Assembly (NCBI RefSeq): GCF_027158205.1
Contig: NZ_JAPVLU010000016.1
Location: 1 to 64,000, forward strand
DNA: 64,000 nt
Source of the DNA: Streptomyces sp. H39-S7
Lineage (GTDB): Bacteria > Actinomycetota > Actinomycetes > Streptomycetales > Streptomycetaceae
Direction: 5' to 3'
The notes beneath the pieces were generated by a model, which was given only the letters and a program-made list of their open reading frames with translations, searched no databases and had not been told where the DNA came from. Below, one piece after another: positions 52,492 to 61,622 of this stretch. The position numbers and the translations under genes were made by a program. Position 1 is the stretch's first letter. Each line of letters begins with the position of its first letter.

Positions 52492-52959
52492 ATGATCGTC
52501 CGATCCTTCAAGGACATCGAGGGCACCGACCGCGATGTGACCGCCGAGACCGGCACCTGGCGCAGCAAGCGCATCATCCTCGCCGCCGAGGGCGTGGGCT
52601 TCTCGATGCACGAGACCACGATGTACGCCGGTACCGAGACGTCCATGTGGTACGCCAACCACATCGAGGCGGTGCTCTGCGTCGACGGTGAGGGCGAGCT
52701 GACCAACGACGAGACCGGTGAGACCCACTGGATCTCCCCGGGCACGCTCTACCTGCTCGACGGCCACGAGCGGCACACCATGCGCCCCAAGACCGATCTG
52801 CGGTTCGTCTGCGTCTTCAACCCGCCCGTCACCGGGCGGGAGGTGCACGACGAGAACGGGGTCTACCCGCTGCTGACCGAGACCGGGGGCACGACGACCG
52901 CGACCCGTACCAGGAACCGAACCGAGACCGAGACCGAGACCGAGACCGAGGGAGCCTGA
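52492..52959 (+). CDS. ectC: L-ectoine synthase
   Basis: A 155-residue cupin that cyclises N-acetyl-diaminobutyrate to ectoine. [14 protein letters not shown], the metal-binding region [18 protein letters not shown] and [16 protein letters not shown] are present, with Glu, Tyr and His ligands as in characterised EctC. It exceeds the common length of about 130 residues by a Thr/Glu tail (TETETE) encoded by five ACCGAG hexamers, which probably does not touch the cupin core. The stop lies 4 nt before the ectD ATG. Confidence 0.96.
   Translation: MIVRSFKDIEGTDRDVTAETGTWRSKRIILAAEGVGFSMHETTMYAGTETSMWYANHIEAVLCVDGEGELTNDETGETHWISPGTLYLLDGHERHTMRPKTDLRFVCVFNPPVTGREVHDENGVYPLLTETGGTTTATRTRNRTETETETETEGA
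52921..52950 (+). repeat. (ACCGAG)x5 hexanucleotide repeat inside ectC
   Basis: Five perfect copies of ACCGAG encode alternating Thr-Glu at the very end of EctC. The unit is a multiple of three, so copy-number changes by slippage would alter tail length without breaking the frame. Confidence 0.85.
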
Positions 52960-52963
52960 CGCC

Positions 52964-53866
52964 ATGACGACGATCACCACCGACACCATCACCAGCCGGT
53001 ACCCGACGCGCGGCGCGTCCGAGGCCGTCACCCCGCGCCAGGACCCGGTCGTGTGGTCCGAGTACGGCACCCCGGGTCCGATCCAGCCCGCCGAGCTGCG
53101 CGGCTACGACCGGGACGGCTTCCTCACCGTCGACCAGCTGCTGATGCCGGGCGAGGTGGACCGCTACCGCCATGAGCTGGACCGGCTCATCGCCGATCCG
53201 GCGGTCCGGACCGACCCCCGCGCGATCGTGGAGCCGAAGTCCGGGTCGATCCGCTCGGTCTTCGAGGTGCACAAGATCAGCGAGGTCTTCGCCGAGCTGG
53301 TCCGCGACCCGCGGCTCGCGGACCGCGCGCGCCAGATCCTCGGCTCCGACGTCTACGTCCACCAGAGCCGGATCAACGTCAAGCCGGGCTTCGGCGCGTC
53401 GGGGTTCTACTGGCACTCGGACTTCGAGACGTGGCACGCCGAGGACGGTCTGCCCGGGATGCGGACGGTCTCCGTGTCGGTCGCGCTGACCGAGAACCAC
53501 GACACCAACGGCGGGCTGATGATCATGCCCGGCTCGCACCGCACGTTCCTCGGCTGCTCGGGCGAGACGCCGAAGGACAACTACAAGCAGTCGCTGCAGA
53601 TGCAGGACGCGGGCACCCCGTCCGACGAGGCGCTCACCGGGCTCGCCGGGGAGCACGGCATCAAGCTCTTCACGGGCGCCGCGGGTTCGGCGACCTGGTT
53701 CGACTGCAACTGCATGCACGGTTCCGGCGACAACATCACGCCGTTCCCGCGCAGCAACGTCTTCATCGTCTTCAACAGCGTGGAGAACGCGGCGGTCGAG
53801 CCCTTCGCGGCGCCGGTGCGGCGGCCGGAGTTCATCGGCGCGCGGGACTTCACGCCGGTGCGGTAG
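52964..53866 (+). CDS. ectD: ectoine hydroxylase
   Basis: A 300-residue Fe(II)/2-oxoglutarate dioxygenase that converts ectoine to 5-hydroxyectoine. The EctD signature region is visible: INVKPGFGASGFYWHSDFETWH with the His-x-Asp iron ligands near residue 150, and the second His in NCMHGSGDN near residue 251. MPGSHRTFLGC and a downstream Arg complete the 2-oxoglutarate site. It is the last gene of ectABCD, closed by a strong terminator. Confidence 0.96.
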   Translation: MTTITTDTITSRYPTRGASEAVTPRQDPVVWSEYGTPGPIQPAELRGYDRDGFLTVDQLLMPGEVDRYRHELDRLIADPAVRTDPRAIVEPKSGSIRSVFEVHKISEVFAELVRDPRLADRARQILGSDVYVHQSRINVKPGFGASGFYWHSDFETWHAEDGLPGMRTVSVSVALTENHDTNGGLMIMPGSHRTFLGCSGETPKDNYKQSLQMQDAGTPSDEALTGLAGEHGIKLFTGAAGSATWFDCNCMHGSGDNITPFPRSNVFIVFNSVENAAVEPFAAPVRRPEFIGARDFTPVR

Positions 53867-53878
53867 GGAGTGCGCTCC

Positions 53879-53909
53879 GGGGGCGGGCCGCTGCGGGCGG
53901 CCCGCCCCC
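53879..53909. terminator. bidirectional terminator after ectD
   Basis: Perfect 13-bp arms (GGGGGCGGGCCGC and its complement) with a 5-nt loop, in the 52-nt gap between convergent ectD and the DUF1349 gene. Confidence 0.85.
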
Positions 53910-53918
53910 GCGCCGGGT

Positions 53919-54548
53919 TCAGCTGCCGTCGCGCAGGTCGCCGGGCGCCCAGGGCCGGAAGACGATCCGGTCGAAGACCGCCGTGCACCCGTCGGCGTCC
54001 GGGGACGGGCACTGCGCCATGAAGCCGACGCTCGCGACCGCCGCCTCCCGCTCCGTGCCGAGGGTGAAGAGCCGGACGAACGTCCACCGCTCGCCGTCGT
54101 CCGAGGCGTGGAAGGCGAAGGCCCGCCCGGTGCGGGTGATCCGCAGCCAGACGTGGTCCCCCGGCACCTCATAGCTGTTGGCGTCGTCGGAGCGGCCCCG
54201 CGTGACGACCGAGACCACGGTGTACCGGGCGGGCGACAACTCCAGGCAGAGCTTGGCCCACTGGTCGTCGGCCACTTCAAGGCAGAGCGCTCCGGCGTCG
54301 CCCGCGGAACGCAACCGGGGCGTCACCCGGGCGATCAGCTGGAAGTCGCCCTCCGGCGGGGTGCCGAGCAGCCGGGGCGCGTCGGCCGCCGGCACCTTCG
54401 GCTCCCGGCCGGGGTGCACGAAGCGGTCCTGGCCGGGACCCGTGGTGATGACGAGCTCGCCGTCCTCGTACCCCGGGTCCGCGGCCGGGCCGTACGCCAG
54501 CAGCCCGAAGGGCAACTCCTTCGGTTCCCACAGCGGTTCACGCGGCAC
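53919..54548 (-). CDS. DUF1349-family protein (concanavalin-like fold)
   Basis: A 209-residue cytoplasmic protein of the DUF1349 group, related in fold to the C-terminal domain of beta-xylosidases. The central strands (DFQLIARVTPRLRSAGDAG, then CLEVADDQWAKLCLE) and the C-terminal FHASDDGERWTFVRLF are the recognisable parts. No catalytic role is established for the family. GTG at 54548 lies only 2 nt after the stop of the aldehyde dehydrogenase gene, so the two form one transcription unit, probably in carbohydrate-acid metabolism. Confidence 0.8.
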   Translation of the reverse strand: MPREPLWEPKELPFGLLAYGPAADPGYEDGELVITTGPGQDRFVHPGREPKVPAADAPRLLGTPPEGDFQLIARVTPRLRSAGDAGALCLEVADDQWAKLCLELSPARYTVVSVVTRGRSDDANSYEVPGDHVWLRITRTGRAFAFHASDDGERWTFVRLFTLGTEREAAVASVGFMAQCPSPDADGCTAVFDRIVFRPWAPGDLRDGS

Positions 54549-54550
54549 CG

Positions 54551-56083
54551 TCAGATTTCCAGCCGGCCGTCGAAGCGGCGCGGCAGGCGCAGCGGGTTCT
54601 CGTCGCGCAGCTCGGCGGGGAGCAGCGCGACCGGGGTGTCCTGGTAGGCGACCGGGCGCAGCCAGCGCTCGATGGCGGTCCCGCCGACGGAGGTGGACGT
54701 CGACGTGGTCGCCGGGTACGGGCCGCCGTGGTGCTGGGCGGGGGCGACGGCGACGCCGGTCGGCCAGCCGTTGACGAGCAAGCGGCCCGCCAGCGGGGTG
54801 AGTTCGGCGAGCAGCGCGGTGGCCGGGCCGTCCTCCTGTCCGGCCTCCTCGTCACCGATGTGGACGGTGGCGGTGAGGTTGCCGGGCAGCCGCTGCAGCA
54901 CGGCGGTGATCTGGGCGCGGTCCTCGTAGCGCGCCACGACCGTCACCGGCCCGAAGCACTCCTCCAGCAGCAGGTCGTGCGGCCCTTCCGCGGCCAGCCG
55001 GTCGGCGGGAACGGTGAGGTAGCCGGCGCTGACGGTGTGCTCGCCGCCGGAGCCCGGCGTCACCGGTGCCTCGACTCCGGGAAGGGCGGCCCTGGCCTCG
55101 ACGCCTGCGACGAAGGCGTCCCGCATCCGGGTGTCGAGCAGGACGCCCGCGTCCGAGTCGCTGACGGCGGCGGTGACGGCCTTGAGCAGCCGGTCGCCCG
55201 CCGCGCCGGCCGGGGCCAGCACCAGACCGGGCTTGACGCAGAACTGGCCGACGCCGAGCGTCATGGACCCGGCGAGCCCCGCGCCGATCTGCTCGGCGCG
55301 TTCGTCCGCCGCCGCTTCGGTGATCACGACCGGGTTGAGGCTGCCCAGTTCGCCGTGGAACGGGATCGGCTTGGGACGGGCCGCGGCCGCGTCGAAGAGC
55401 GCCCGGCCGCCGCGTACCGAGCCGGTGAATCCGGCGGCGCTGATCAGCGGGTGCTTGATGAGGTCTATTCCGGCCTGGAAGCCGTGCACGACGGAGACGA
55501 CGTCCGCCGGCAGTCCGACGCGGACGGCGGCGCGGCGCAGCACGCTCGCGCACAGCTCCGACGTGGCGGGGTGGTCCGGGTGCGCCTTGACGACGACCGG
55601 GCATCCGGCGGCCAGCGCGCTCGCGGTGTCGCCGCCGGGGACGGAGAACGCCAGCGGGAAGTTGCTGGCCGAGTAGACCGCGACCACGCCGAGCGGGATC
55701 TTGTAGCGCCGCAGGTCGGGGCGGGGGGCGGGCTTGGCGGCCGGGTCCGCGTGGTCGATGACGACGTCCAGGAAGGCGCCTTCGTCGACGATGTCGGCGA
55801 ACGCGCGCAGTTGGAAGGTGGTGCGGGCGAGCTCGCCGGTCAGCCGGCCGGGGCCGAGCGCCGTCTCGGCGTCGGCCGCCTCCAGTACCTGCGGACCGGC
55901 CTCCTCCAGGAGGTCGGCGGCGGTGCGCAGCAGCCGGGCGCGTACGCTGCGGTCGGCGAGCGCGGGGATCGCGGCGGCCGCGGCACGGACGGCGCCGTCG
56001 ATCTCGGCCGTGGTGGCCTCGTCCGCCACCTGCTCCCGCTGCTTCCCGGTACGGGGGTCGACGGACCAGACTGGAACAGCCAC
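54551..56083 (-). CDS. aldehyde dehydrogenase, 2-oxoglutarate-semialdehyde (2,5-dioxovalerate) type
   Basis: A 510-residue NAD(P)-dependent aldehyde dehydrogenase. It has the cofactor-domain segment VYSASNFPLAFSVPGGDTASAL, the catalytic Glu in PFHGELGSLNPV and the nucleophile Cys in GVGQFCVKPG. This sequence type is close to KGSADH enzymes that finish pentose, sugar-acid or hydroxyproline degradation. I chose GTG at 56083 because GGAGG lies 7 nt upstream; the longer reading to 56122 would run into the inter-promoter palindrome. It is divergent from the IclR gene, its probable regulator. Confidence 0.87.
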   Translation of the reverse strand: MAVPVWSVDPRTGKQREQVADEATTAEIDGAVRAAAAAIPALADRSVRARLLRTAADLLEEAGPQVLEAADAETALGPGRLTGELARTTFQLRAFADIVDEGAFLDVVIDHADPAAKPAPRPDLRRYKIPLGVVAVYSASNFPLAFSVPGGDTASALAAGCPVVVKAHPDHPATSELCASVLRRAAVRVGLPADVVSVVHGFQAGIDLIKHPLISAAGFTGSVRGGRALFDAAAARPKPIPFHGELGSLNPVVITEAAADERAEQIGAGLAGSMTLGVGQFCVKPGLVLAPAGAAGDRLLKAVTAAVSDSDAGVLLDTRMRDAFVAGVEARAALPGVEAPVTPGSGGEHTVSAGYLTVPADRLAAEGPHDLLLEECFGPVTVVARYEDRAQITAVLQRLPGNLTATVHIGDEEAGQEDGPATALLAELTPLAGRLLVNGWPTGVAVAPAQHHGGPYPATTSTSTSVGGTAIERWLRPVAYQDTPVALLPAELRDENPLRLPRRFDGRLEI

Positions 56084-56121
56084 CGGGGGAACCTCCAGAT
56101 TTGCCTCATGCGGATCAGCCA

Positions 56122-56141
56122 CTGTTCGATATGCTGAACAG
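56122..56141. promoter_or_regulatory. palindromic site, probable IclR operator
   Basis: CTGTTC-N8-GAACAG in the 135-bp gap between the divergent aldehyde dehydrogenase and IclR genes. It has perfect 6-bp arms and a short AT-containing centre, which fits an IclR-family operator controlling both sides. Confidence 0.6.
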
Positions 56142-56218
56142 CGTCTTCACTTATGAATCTTTGAACTATTCCGGAGCCTACTTGCAGGGTCCGGGGCCGA
56201 ACAAGAGGGGTCAGGACG

Positions 56219-56989
56219 ATGTCTGCTGGCGAGGGTGGCGGTTCCCAGGTCAAGTCCGCGGTCCGTACGGTCGAACTGCTGGAGTTCTTCGCGGGGCGCC
56301 CCGGTATGCACAGCCTCGCGGCCGTACAGGAATCCGTCGGCTACCCCAAGTCCAGCCTGTACATGCTGCTGCGCACCCTGGTCGAGCTCGGCTGGATCGA
56401 GACCGATGCCACCGGAACGCGCTACGGGATCGGCGTCCGCGCCCTGCTCGTCGGCACGTCGTACATCGACGGTGACGAGGTCGTCGCCGCGGCCCGCCCG
56501 ACCCTCGACCGGCTCTCCGACGACACCAGCGAGACGATCCACCTCGCCCGGCTGGACGGCACCAGCGTCGTCTACCTCGCGACCCGCCAGTCCCAGCACT
56601 ACCTGCGCCCCTTCACCCGGGTCGGCCGCCGTCTGCCGGCCCACTCCACCTCGCTCGGCAAGGCGCTGCTCGCCACGTACTCCGACGAACAGGTCCGCAA
56701 GCTGCTCCCCGAGACCCTGGAACCCCTCACCGAGCACACCCACACCGACCGCGAGAAGCTCATCGAGGAGCTCGCGGTCATCCGGGAGCAGGGCTTCGCC
56801 GTCGACCGCGAGGAGAACACCCTCGGCCTGCGCTGCTTCGGCATCGCCATCCCGTACCGCACCCCGGCCCGGGACGCGGTCAGCTGCTCGGTCCCGGTGG
56901 CCCGCCTCACCCCGGCCCACGAACAGATGATCAAAGACACCCTCTTCGACGCCCGTGACCGCCTGACCCTTGCCACCCGCCGCCTCTGA
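56219..56989 (+). CDS. IclR-family transcriptional regulator
   Basis: A 256-residue regulator. The N-terminal winged HTH (about residues 12-70) reads SAVRTVELLEFF, then SLAAVQESVGYPKSSLYMLLRTL. The C-terminal IclR ligand-binding domain follows, with RLPAHSTSLGKALLA and EENTLGLRCFGIAIPY. AGAGGGG precedes the ATG at 56219. It is divergent from the aldehyde dehydrogenase/DUF1349 unit and probably controls it in response to a small carboxylic acid. Confidence 0.9.
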   Translation: MSAGEGGGSQVKSAVRTVELLEFFAGRPGMHSLAAVQESVGYPKSSLYMLLRTLVELGWIETDATGTRYGIGVRALLVGTSYIDGDEVVAAARPTLDRLSDDTSETIHLARLDGTSVVYLATRQSQHYLRPFTRVGRRLPAHSTSLGKALLATYSDEQVRKLLPETLEPLTEHTHTDREKLIEELAVIREQGFAVDREENTLGLRCFGIAIPYRTPARDAVSCSVPVARLTPAHEQMIKDTLFDARDRLTLATRRL

Positions 56990-57092
56990 TCTCCTGATCG
57001 TCACAGAACGTCGACGACCTGCCCCTGGCCTCGTCACCCTGCCTCCCACAGTGCGAGAATCGACGCGGAGTTGATCACACACGGGGGGAAAC

Positions 57093-60000
57093 GTGGCGAA
57101 TCGTCCGACGGACTGGCATGTGCTGGATCTGGACCGGGACCCGGTGCCGGGTGATCCGTACGAGGTGAAGGAACTCGCCCGCAAGCTGGGCGACTTCGCC
57201 GACGACGTCTCGTCGGCCCTGAGATCGGTCAAGGGCCTGAGCGGGAACAACGCGGTCCAGGACTGGGCCGGGCTCGCGGGCGACGCGTACCGGGAGCAGT
57301 TCGGGGATCTGCCCGGCGAGCTGACCAAGCTGGAGAAGTCCTACCGGCTGGCGGGCACCGCGTTGGAGACGTACTGGCCGAAGCTGGAGACCGCGCAGGC
57401 GGATGCCGACCGGGCGCTCGCCCAGGGGCGTACCGCCCGGCACGACCTGGACGCCGCGAAGACCACCCAGGGCAACGCGGACGACTGGGTGAAGCGGGCC
57501 GGAGACAAGTCCAAGGAGTACCAGGCCGATCCGAAGCCGGGCGTGGAGCCGCCGTCCGCCGACGAGGTCCGCACCGCCACCCGCAACGCGCTGGATGCCT
57601 CGAACGCGCAGAAGTCCGCGAACTCCGCGGTCCACGAGGCCCAGCAGCGGCTGGACGCGGCCAAGGAGCTGGCCGCGCAGGCGGCGCATCTGCGGGACAC
57701 GGCCGCGTCGACGGCCGAACACGCGCTGCACGAGGCGTCGGACGCGGGCATCAAGAACAAGCACTGGTGGGAGAAGGCGGTCGACTGGGTCGCGGACCAC
57801 TGGGACGAGATCGTCGCGGTCTGCAAGGTCATCGTCGCCGTCCTCGGCATCATCGTGATGATCATCGGCGGGCCGCTCGCCTGGCTCGTGCTCGCCGCCG
57901 CCCTCGTCGTCCTCGCCGACACACTCGTCAAGTACGCGCAAGGAAAAGCCAGCCTGTGGGACGTCGCGTTCGCCGCCCTGGACTGCATACCGGGAATGAA
58001 GGGCCTGACCACCGCCGGCGGCCTGCTCAAGATGGCCAAGAGCCTGCCCAAGCTGATGAAGGGCATGGGCAGCCATCTCGGTGACATCGCCGGCGCCATG
58101 CGCAAGGGCGCCCAGAGCGTACGGCAGGCAGCGAAGCGCATGGGTGAGCGCCGGTGCAAGAGCGACCCGATCGACGTGGTCACGGGCGAGATGGTGCTGC
58201 CCCAGGTCGATGTCGACCTGCCCGGAATCCTCCCGGTGCTCCTGGAGCGCGCGCACATCTCCTCCTACCGGGCCGGCCGGTGGTTCGGCAAGTCCTGGGC
58301 CTCCACGCTCGACCAACGGCTTGAGCTGGACGGCCAGGGAGTCTGCTTCGTCGCCGACGACGGCATGCTGCTGCAGTACCCGGTGCCGGCCCGCGACGTG
58401 CCCGTGCTGCCCGTCGCCGGACCGCGCTGGCCCCTGGTCTGGGACGGCTCACCGGCCGGGATCGTCACCGTCACGGATCCCGACAGCGGGCGCACCCTGC
58501 ACTTCGACCCCAACGGGCCCACCCTTCCGACCGCCTCCGGGCAACCGGTACAGCTGCCGCTGCGCGCGCTCAGCGACCGCAACGGACAACGAATAGACAT
58601 CGACTACAGCGAGGACGGGGTGCCGACGGGGATCCGCCACGCGGCCTACCGCCTCCGCGTGGCCACCTCCGAGGGCCACATCGCGGCGCTGTACCTGCTC
58701 GACGGGACGCGCGAGGGGTCCGCGGAGCAGGGCGCGGACGGGCACGAGCGCCAGGAGCCGGCAGAGATCCTGCTCGGCCGGTTCGGCTATGAGAACGGCC
58801 ATCTCGCCGAGGTCTTCAACTCATCGGGCCGCGCTGCCCGCTTCGGCTACGACGACCACGGCCGGATCACCGGGTGGGAGGACCGCAAGGGGACCGGCTA
58901 CGCGTACCTGTACGACAGCGAGGGCCGCTGCGTGCGCACCACCGGATCCGACGGTTTCCTCAGCGGCACCTTCGACTACGACACCGACCGCCGGGTCACC
59001 GTCCACACCGACTCGCTGGGTCATACGACCACCTTCCACTACAACGAGGAGCTCCAGGTCACCCTGGAGACCGACGCTCTCGGCCACAGCACTGCGAGCG
59101 AGTGGAACAGCCGTGATCAACTCCTGGCCCACACCGACGCCCTCGGCCGTACCACCCGGTACACCCGCGACGCCGAGGGCAACCTGCTCGCGATCCGGCG
59201 CCCCGACGGCACGTCGACCACCGCGGAGTACAACGCCCTCCGGCTTCCCGAATCGATCACCGAACCGGACGGCAGCCGCTGGCGCTTCGGCTACGACGAA
59301 CGAGGCAACCTCCTCACGGTCACCGACCCGATCGAGGCCACGACCCGCCACACCTACGACGAGCTCGGGCGGGTCCGCGCCGTGACCGACGCGCTGGGAC
59401 ACACCCGGCGCATCGAGGCCGACGCCGCGGGCCGGCCGGTCGTCCTGACGGACGGCAGCGGGTCCTCCACCCGGTACGCGTACGACACGCTGGGCCGGGT
59501 GATCGCCATCACCGACCCCACCGGCGGCGTCACGCGCTTCACCTGGTCCGTCGAGGGCCTGCTGACCTCCCGCACCAGCGCGGCAGGCAACACCGAGCAG
59601 TGGGTGTACGACGGCGAGGGAAACCTGGTGCGGCACATCGAGCCCACCGGTGCCGTCAACCGCTTCGAGAGCACCCACTTCGAGTTGATGACCGCACGGA
59701 CCGCCCCGGACGGCTCCCGTATGGAGTTCGCCTACGACACGGAACTGCGCCTCACCCGGGTCACCAACCAGCAGGGCAGCACCTGGACCTACGAGTACGA
59801 CCCACTGGGCAACCTCCTGCGCGAGACGGACTTCAACGGCCGCGTCCTGTCCTACCGGTACGACGCGGCGGGGCAACTCGTCGAGCGCGTCAACGCCGCG
59901 GGACAGAGCGTCGAGTACCTCCGGGACGCCCTCGGGAACATCGCGGAGCAGAGCTGCGGCGGACTGGTCACGACGTTCCGCTACGACCGGCTCGGCCGGA

Positions 60001-61622
60001 TGGTCGGGGCCTCCAACGCCGACGTGGACGTCGCCTTCGAACTCGACGGAGCGGGCCGCGTCGTCGCCGAGACCTGCAACGGTCGCGTCCTGCGGAACAC
60101 CTATGACCTGCTCGGGCGCCGAACGCGGCGTCTCACCCCGGGCGAGGCCGTCAGCACCTGGGAGTACGACGCCGACCACCGTCCCACCGCACTGCGGGCC
60201 GCCGGGCAGGTGCTCCGCTTCGGCTACGACGCGACCGGCCGGGAAGTCGGCCGGCAACTCGGTTCGACCACTCTCCGCCGGGAGTGGGACGACGACCACC
60301 GTCTCACCGCGCAGACCCTGGCCGACGCGGACAGCCGGGTCACGCTGAGCCGCCGGTACACCTACCGTGCGGACGACTACCTGACGGCCGTCGACGACAG
60401 TGCCGGCGGCAGCCGCGGCTACGACCTGGACCCGGCGGGGCGGGTGACCGCCGTGCACGCCGGCACGTGGACCGAGCGGTACGCGTACGACGCGGCCGGC
60501 AATCTGACCGAGGCGCAGTGGCCCACCGGCCCGGACCCGGAGGATGCCGGTGTGCTGGGGGCTCGTACCTTCACCGCGGCACTGGTCGGCAGGGCGGGCC
60601 GGACGACGTTCGAGCATGACGCCCAGGGGCGCGTCGTGCGTCGCAGCCGCAAACAGCTCTCGGGTGGTTCCCGCACCTGGGAGTACCGCTGGGACGGCGA
60701 GGACCGGCTCACCGACGCGATCACCCCGGACGGCCGGCACTGGCGCTACCTCTACGACCCGCTGGGACGGCGGACGGCCAAGCAGTTGCTGGACGGGGAC
60801 GGCAGGGTGCTCGAACGGACCGACTTCACCTGGGACGGCACCGTGCTCGCCGAGCAGTGGAGTTCGGCGCAAGGCCGCACCCTGACGCTCGACTGGGCGC
60901 CCGACAGCGGACTGCCCGTGGCGCAGACCGATCGCGTTCCGCTCAGCGACGCGTCCCAGGGCGAGTTCGACGAGCGCTTCTACGGCATCGTCACCGACCT
61001 GCTCGGCACCCCGACGGAACTCGTCTCCCCGGACGGGCACATCGGCTGGAGCCTGGAAACCAGCCTCTGGGGAAACCCGCTCCCCACCCCGCGGGGCGAA
61101 ACCGAATGCCCGCTGCGGTTCCCGGGTCAATACCATGACGACGAGACGGGCCTGCACTACAACTATTTCCGTTACTACGATCCGACGGTCGGCCGCTTCC
61201 AGAGCCTCGACCCGCTCGGTCTCGCCGGGGGCCCGAATCCTGGTTGGTACGTCCCGAACCCGACGGCGTGGATCGACCCGTACGGCCTCGCCCTCTGCCG
61301 GCAGAAGCCGCGTATCGAGAACGGGAACGTCAAGGAGGGCTGGATACACATCGACGGCCGCCACATCTCGGGCACCATCCCCAACCACGGCGGCCTGAGC
61401 AGCCTGATGCCTCCCACCACCACACGCGAGCAGGTACTCAAGGCCGCTACGACGGCGGTACGAAAAGGAAATAGGATCTCCGACCCCGCCAAGCGCATGC
61501 AATTGTTCGAGAAGAAGATGACAGTCAACGGTTTCACCGCCAAGTACCATGTCCTGGTCGATTCACACGACGCGAACCGGGTGGTCACCTTCTTCCCCTT
61601 CGGAAAGAGTTTTGGGGCGTAA
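57093..61622 (+). CDS. RHS-repeat polymorphic toxin with T7SS-type N-terminus
   Basis: A 1,509-residue polymorphic toxin. Residues 1-115 form a helical T7SS-signal/WXG-like domain with coiled coils to about 230. A long hydrophobic region follows (about 240-283). A DUF6531-type segment (CKSDPIDVVTGEMVLPQVD) begins near 355. YD/RHS repeats (for example YDELGRVRAVTDALGHTR) span about 570-1,330. The RHS core ends with RYYDPTVGRFQSLDPLGLAG and a conserved DPYGL near 1,395, after which the variable tip starts. The tip of about 110 residues has GWIHIDGRHISGT and a Tyr/His/Asp-rich C-terminal sheet, perhaps a BECR-type RNase. GTG at 57093 has GGGGGAAAC upstream. Confidence 0.93.
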   Translation: MANRPTDWHVLDLDRDPVPGDPYEVKELARKLGDFADDVSSALRSVKGLSGNNAVQDWAGLAGDAYREQFGDLPGELTKLEKSYRLAGTALETYWPKLETAQADADRALAQGRTARHDLDAAKTTQGNADDWVKRAGDKSKEYQADPKPGVEPPSADEVRTATRNALDASNAQKSANSAVHEAQQRLDAAKELAAQAAHLRDTAASTAEHALHEASDAGIKNKHWWEKAVDWVADHWDEIVAVCKVIVAVLGIIVMIIGGPLAWLVLAAALVVLADTLVKYAQGKASLWDVAFAALDCIPGMKGLTTAGGLLKMAKSLPKLMKGMGSHLGDIAGAMRKGAQSVRQAAKRMGERRCKSDPIDVVTGEMVLPQVDVDLPGILPVLLERAHISSYRAGRWFGKSWASTLDQRLELDGQGVCFVADDGMLLQYPVPARDVPVLPVAGPRWPLVWDGSPAGIVTVTDPDSGRTLHFDPNGPTLPTASGQPVQLPLRALSDRNGQRIDIDYSEDGVPTGIRHAAYRLRVATSEGHIAALYLLDGTREGSAEQGADGHERQEPAEILLGRFGYENGHLAEVFNSSGRAARFGYDDHGRITGWEDRKGTGYAYLYDSEGRCVRTTGSDGFLSGTFDYDTDRRVTVHTDSLGHTTTFHYNEELQVTLETDALGHSTASEWNSRDQLLAHTDALGRTTRYTRDAEGNLLAIRRPDGTSTTAEYNALRLPESITEPDGSRWRFGYDERGNLLTVTDPIEATTRHTYDELGRVRAVTDALGHTRRIEADAAGRPVVLTDGSGSSTRYAYDTLGRVIAITDPTGGVTRFTWSVEGLLTSRTSAAGNTEQWVYDGEGNLVRHIEPTGAVNRFESTHFELMTARTAPDGSRMEFAYDTELRLTRVTNQQGSTWTYEYDPLGNLLRETDFNGRVLSYRYDAAGQLVERVNAAGQSVEYLRDALGNIAEQSCGGLVTTFRYDRLGRMVGASNADVDVAFELDGAGRVVAETCNGRVLRNTYDLLGRRTRRLTPGEAVSTWEYDADHRPTALRAAGQVLRFGYDATGREVGRQLGSTTLRREWDDDHRLTAQTLADADSRVTLSRRYTYRADDYLTAVDDSAGGSRGYDLDPAGRVTAVHAGTWTERYAYDAAGNLTEAQWPTGPDPEDAGVLGARTFTAALVGRAGRTTFEHDAQGRVVRRSRKQLSGGSRTWEYRWDGEDRLTDAITPDGRHWRYLYDPLGRRTAKQLLDGDGRVLERTDFTWDGTVLAEQWSSAQGRTLTLDWAPDSGLPVAQTDRVPLSDASQGEFDERFYGIVTDLLGTPTELVSPDGHIGWSLETSLWGNPLPTPRGETECPLRFPGQYHDDETGLHYNYFRYYDPTVGRFQSLDPLGLAGGPNPGWYVPNPTAWIDPYGLALCRQKPRIENGNVKEGWIHIDGRHISGTIPNHGGLSSLMPPTTTREQVLKAATTAVRKGNRISDPAKRMQLFEKKMTVNGFTAKYHVLVDSHDANRVVTFFPFGKSFGA

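Noticed and set aside
58821-61550. A 909-codon minus-strand frame opposite the RHS gene
   Set aside because: The plus strand encodes clear YD repeats; the antisense frame is an Arg/Val/Gly-rich shadow that stays open because of GC bias.
57093-61622. RHS YD repeats as recombination-derived DNA repeats or a mobile element
   Set aside because: The repetition is at protein level and diverged in DNA; no transposase, terminal repeats or att sites are visible.
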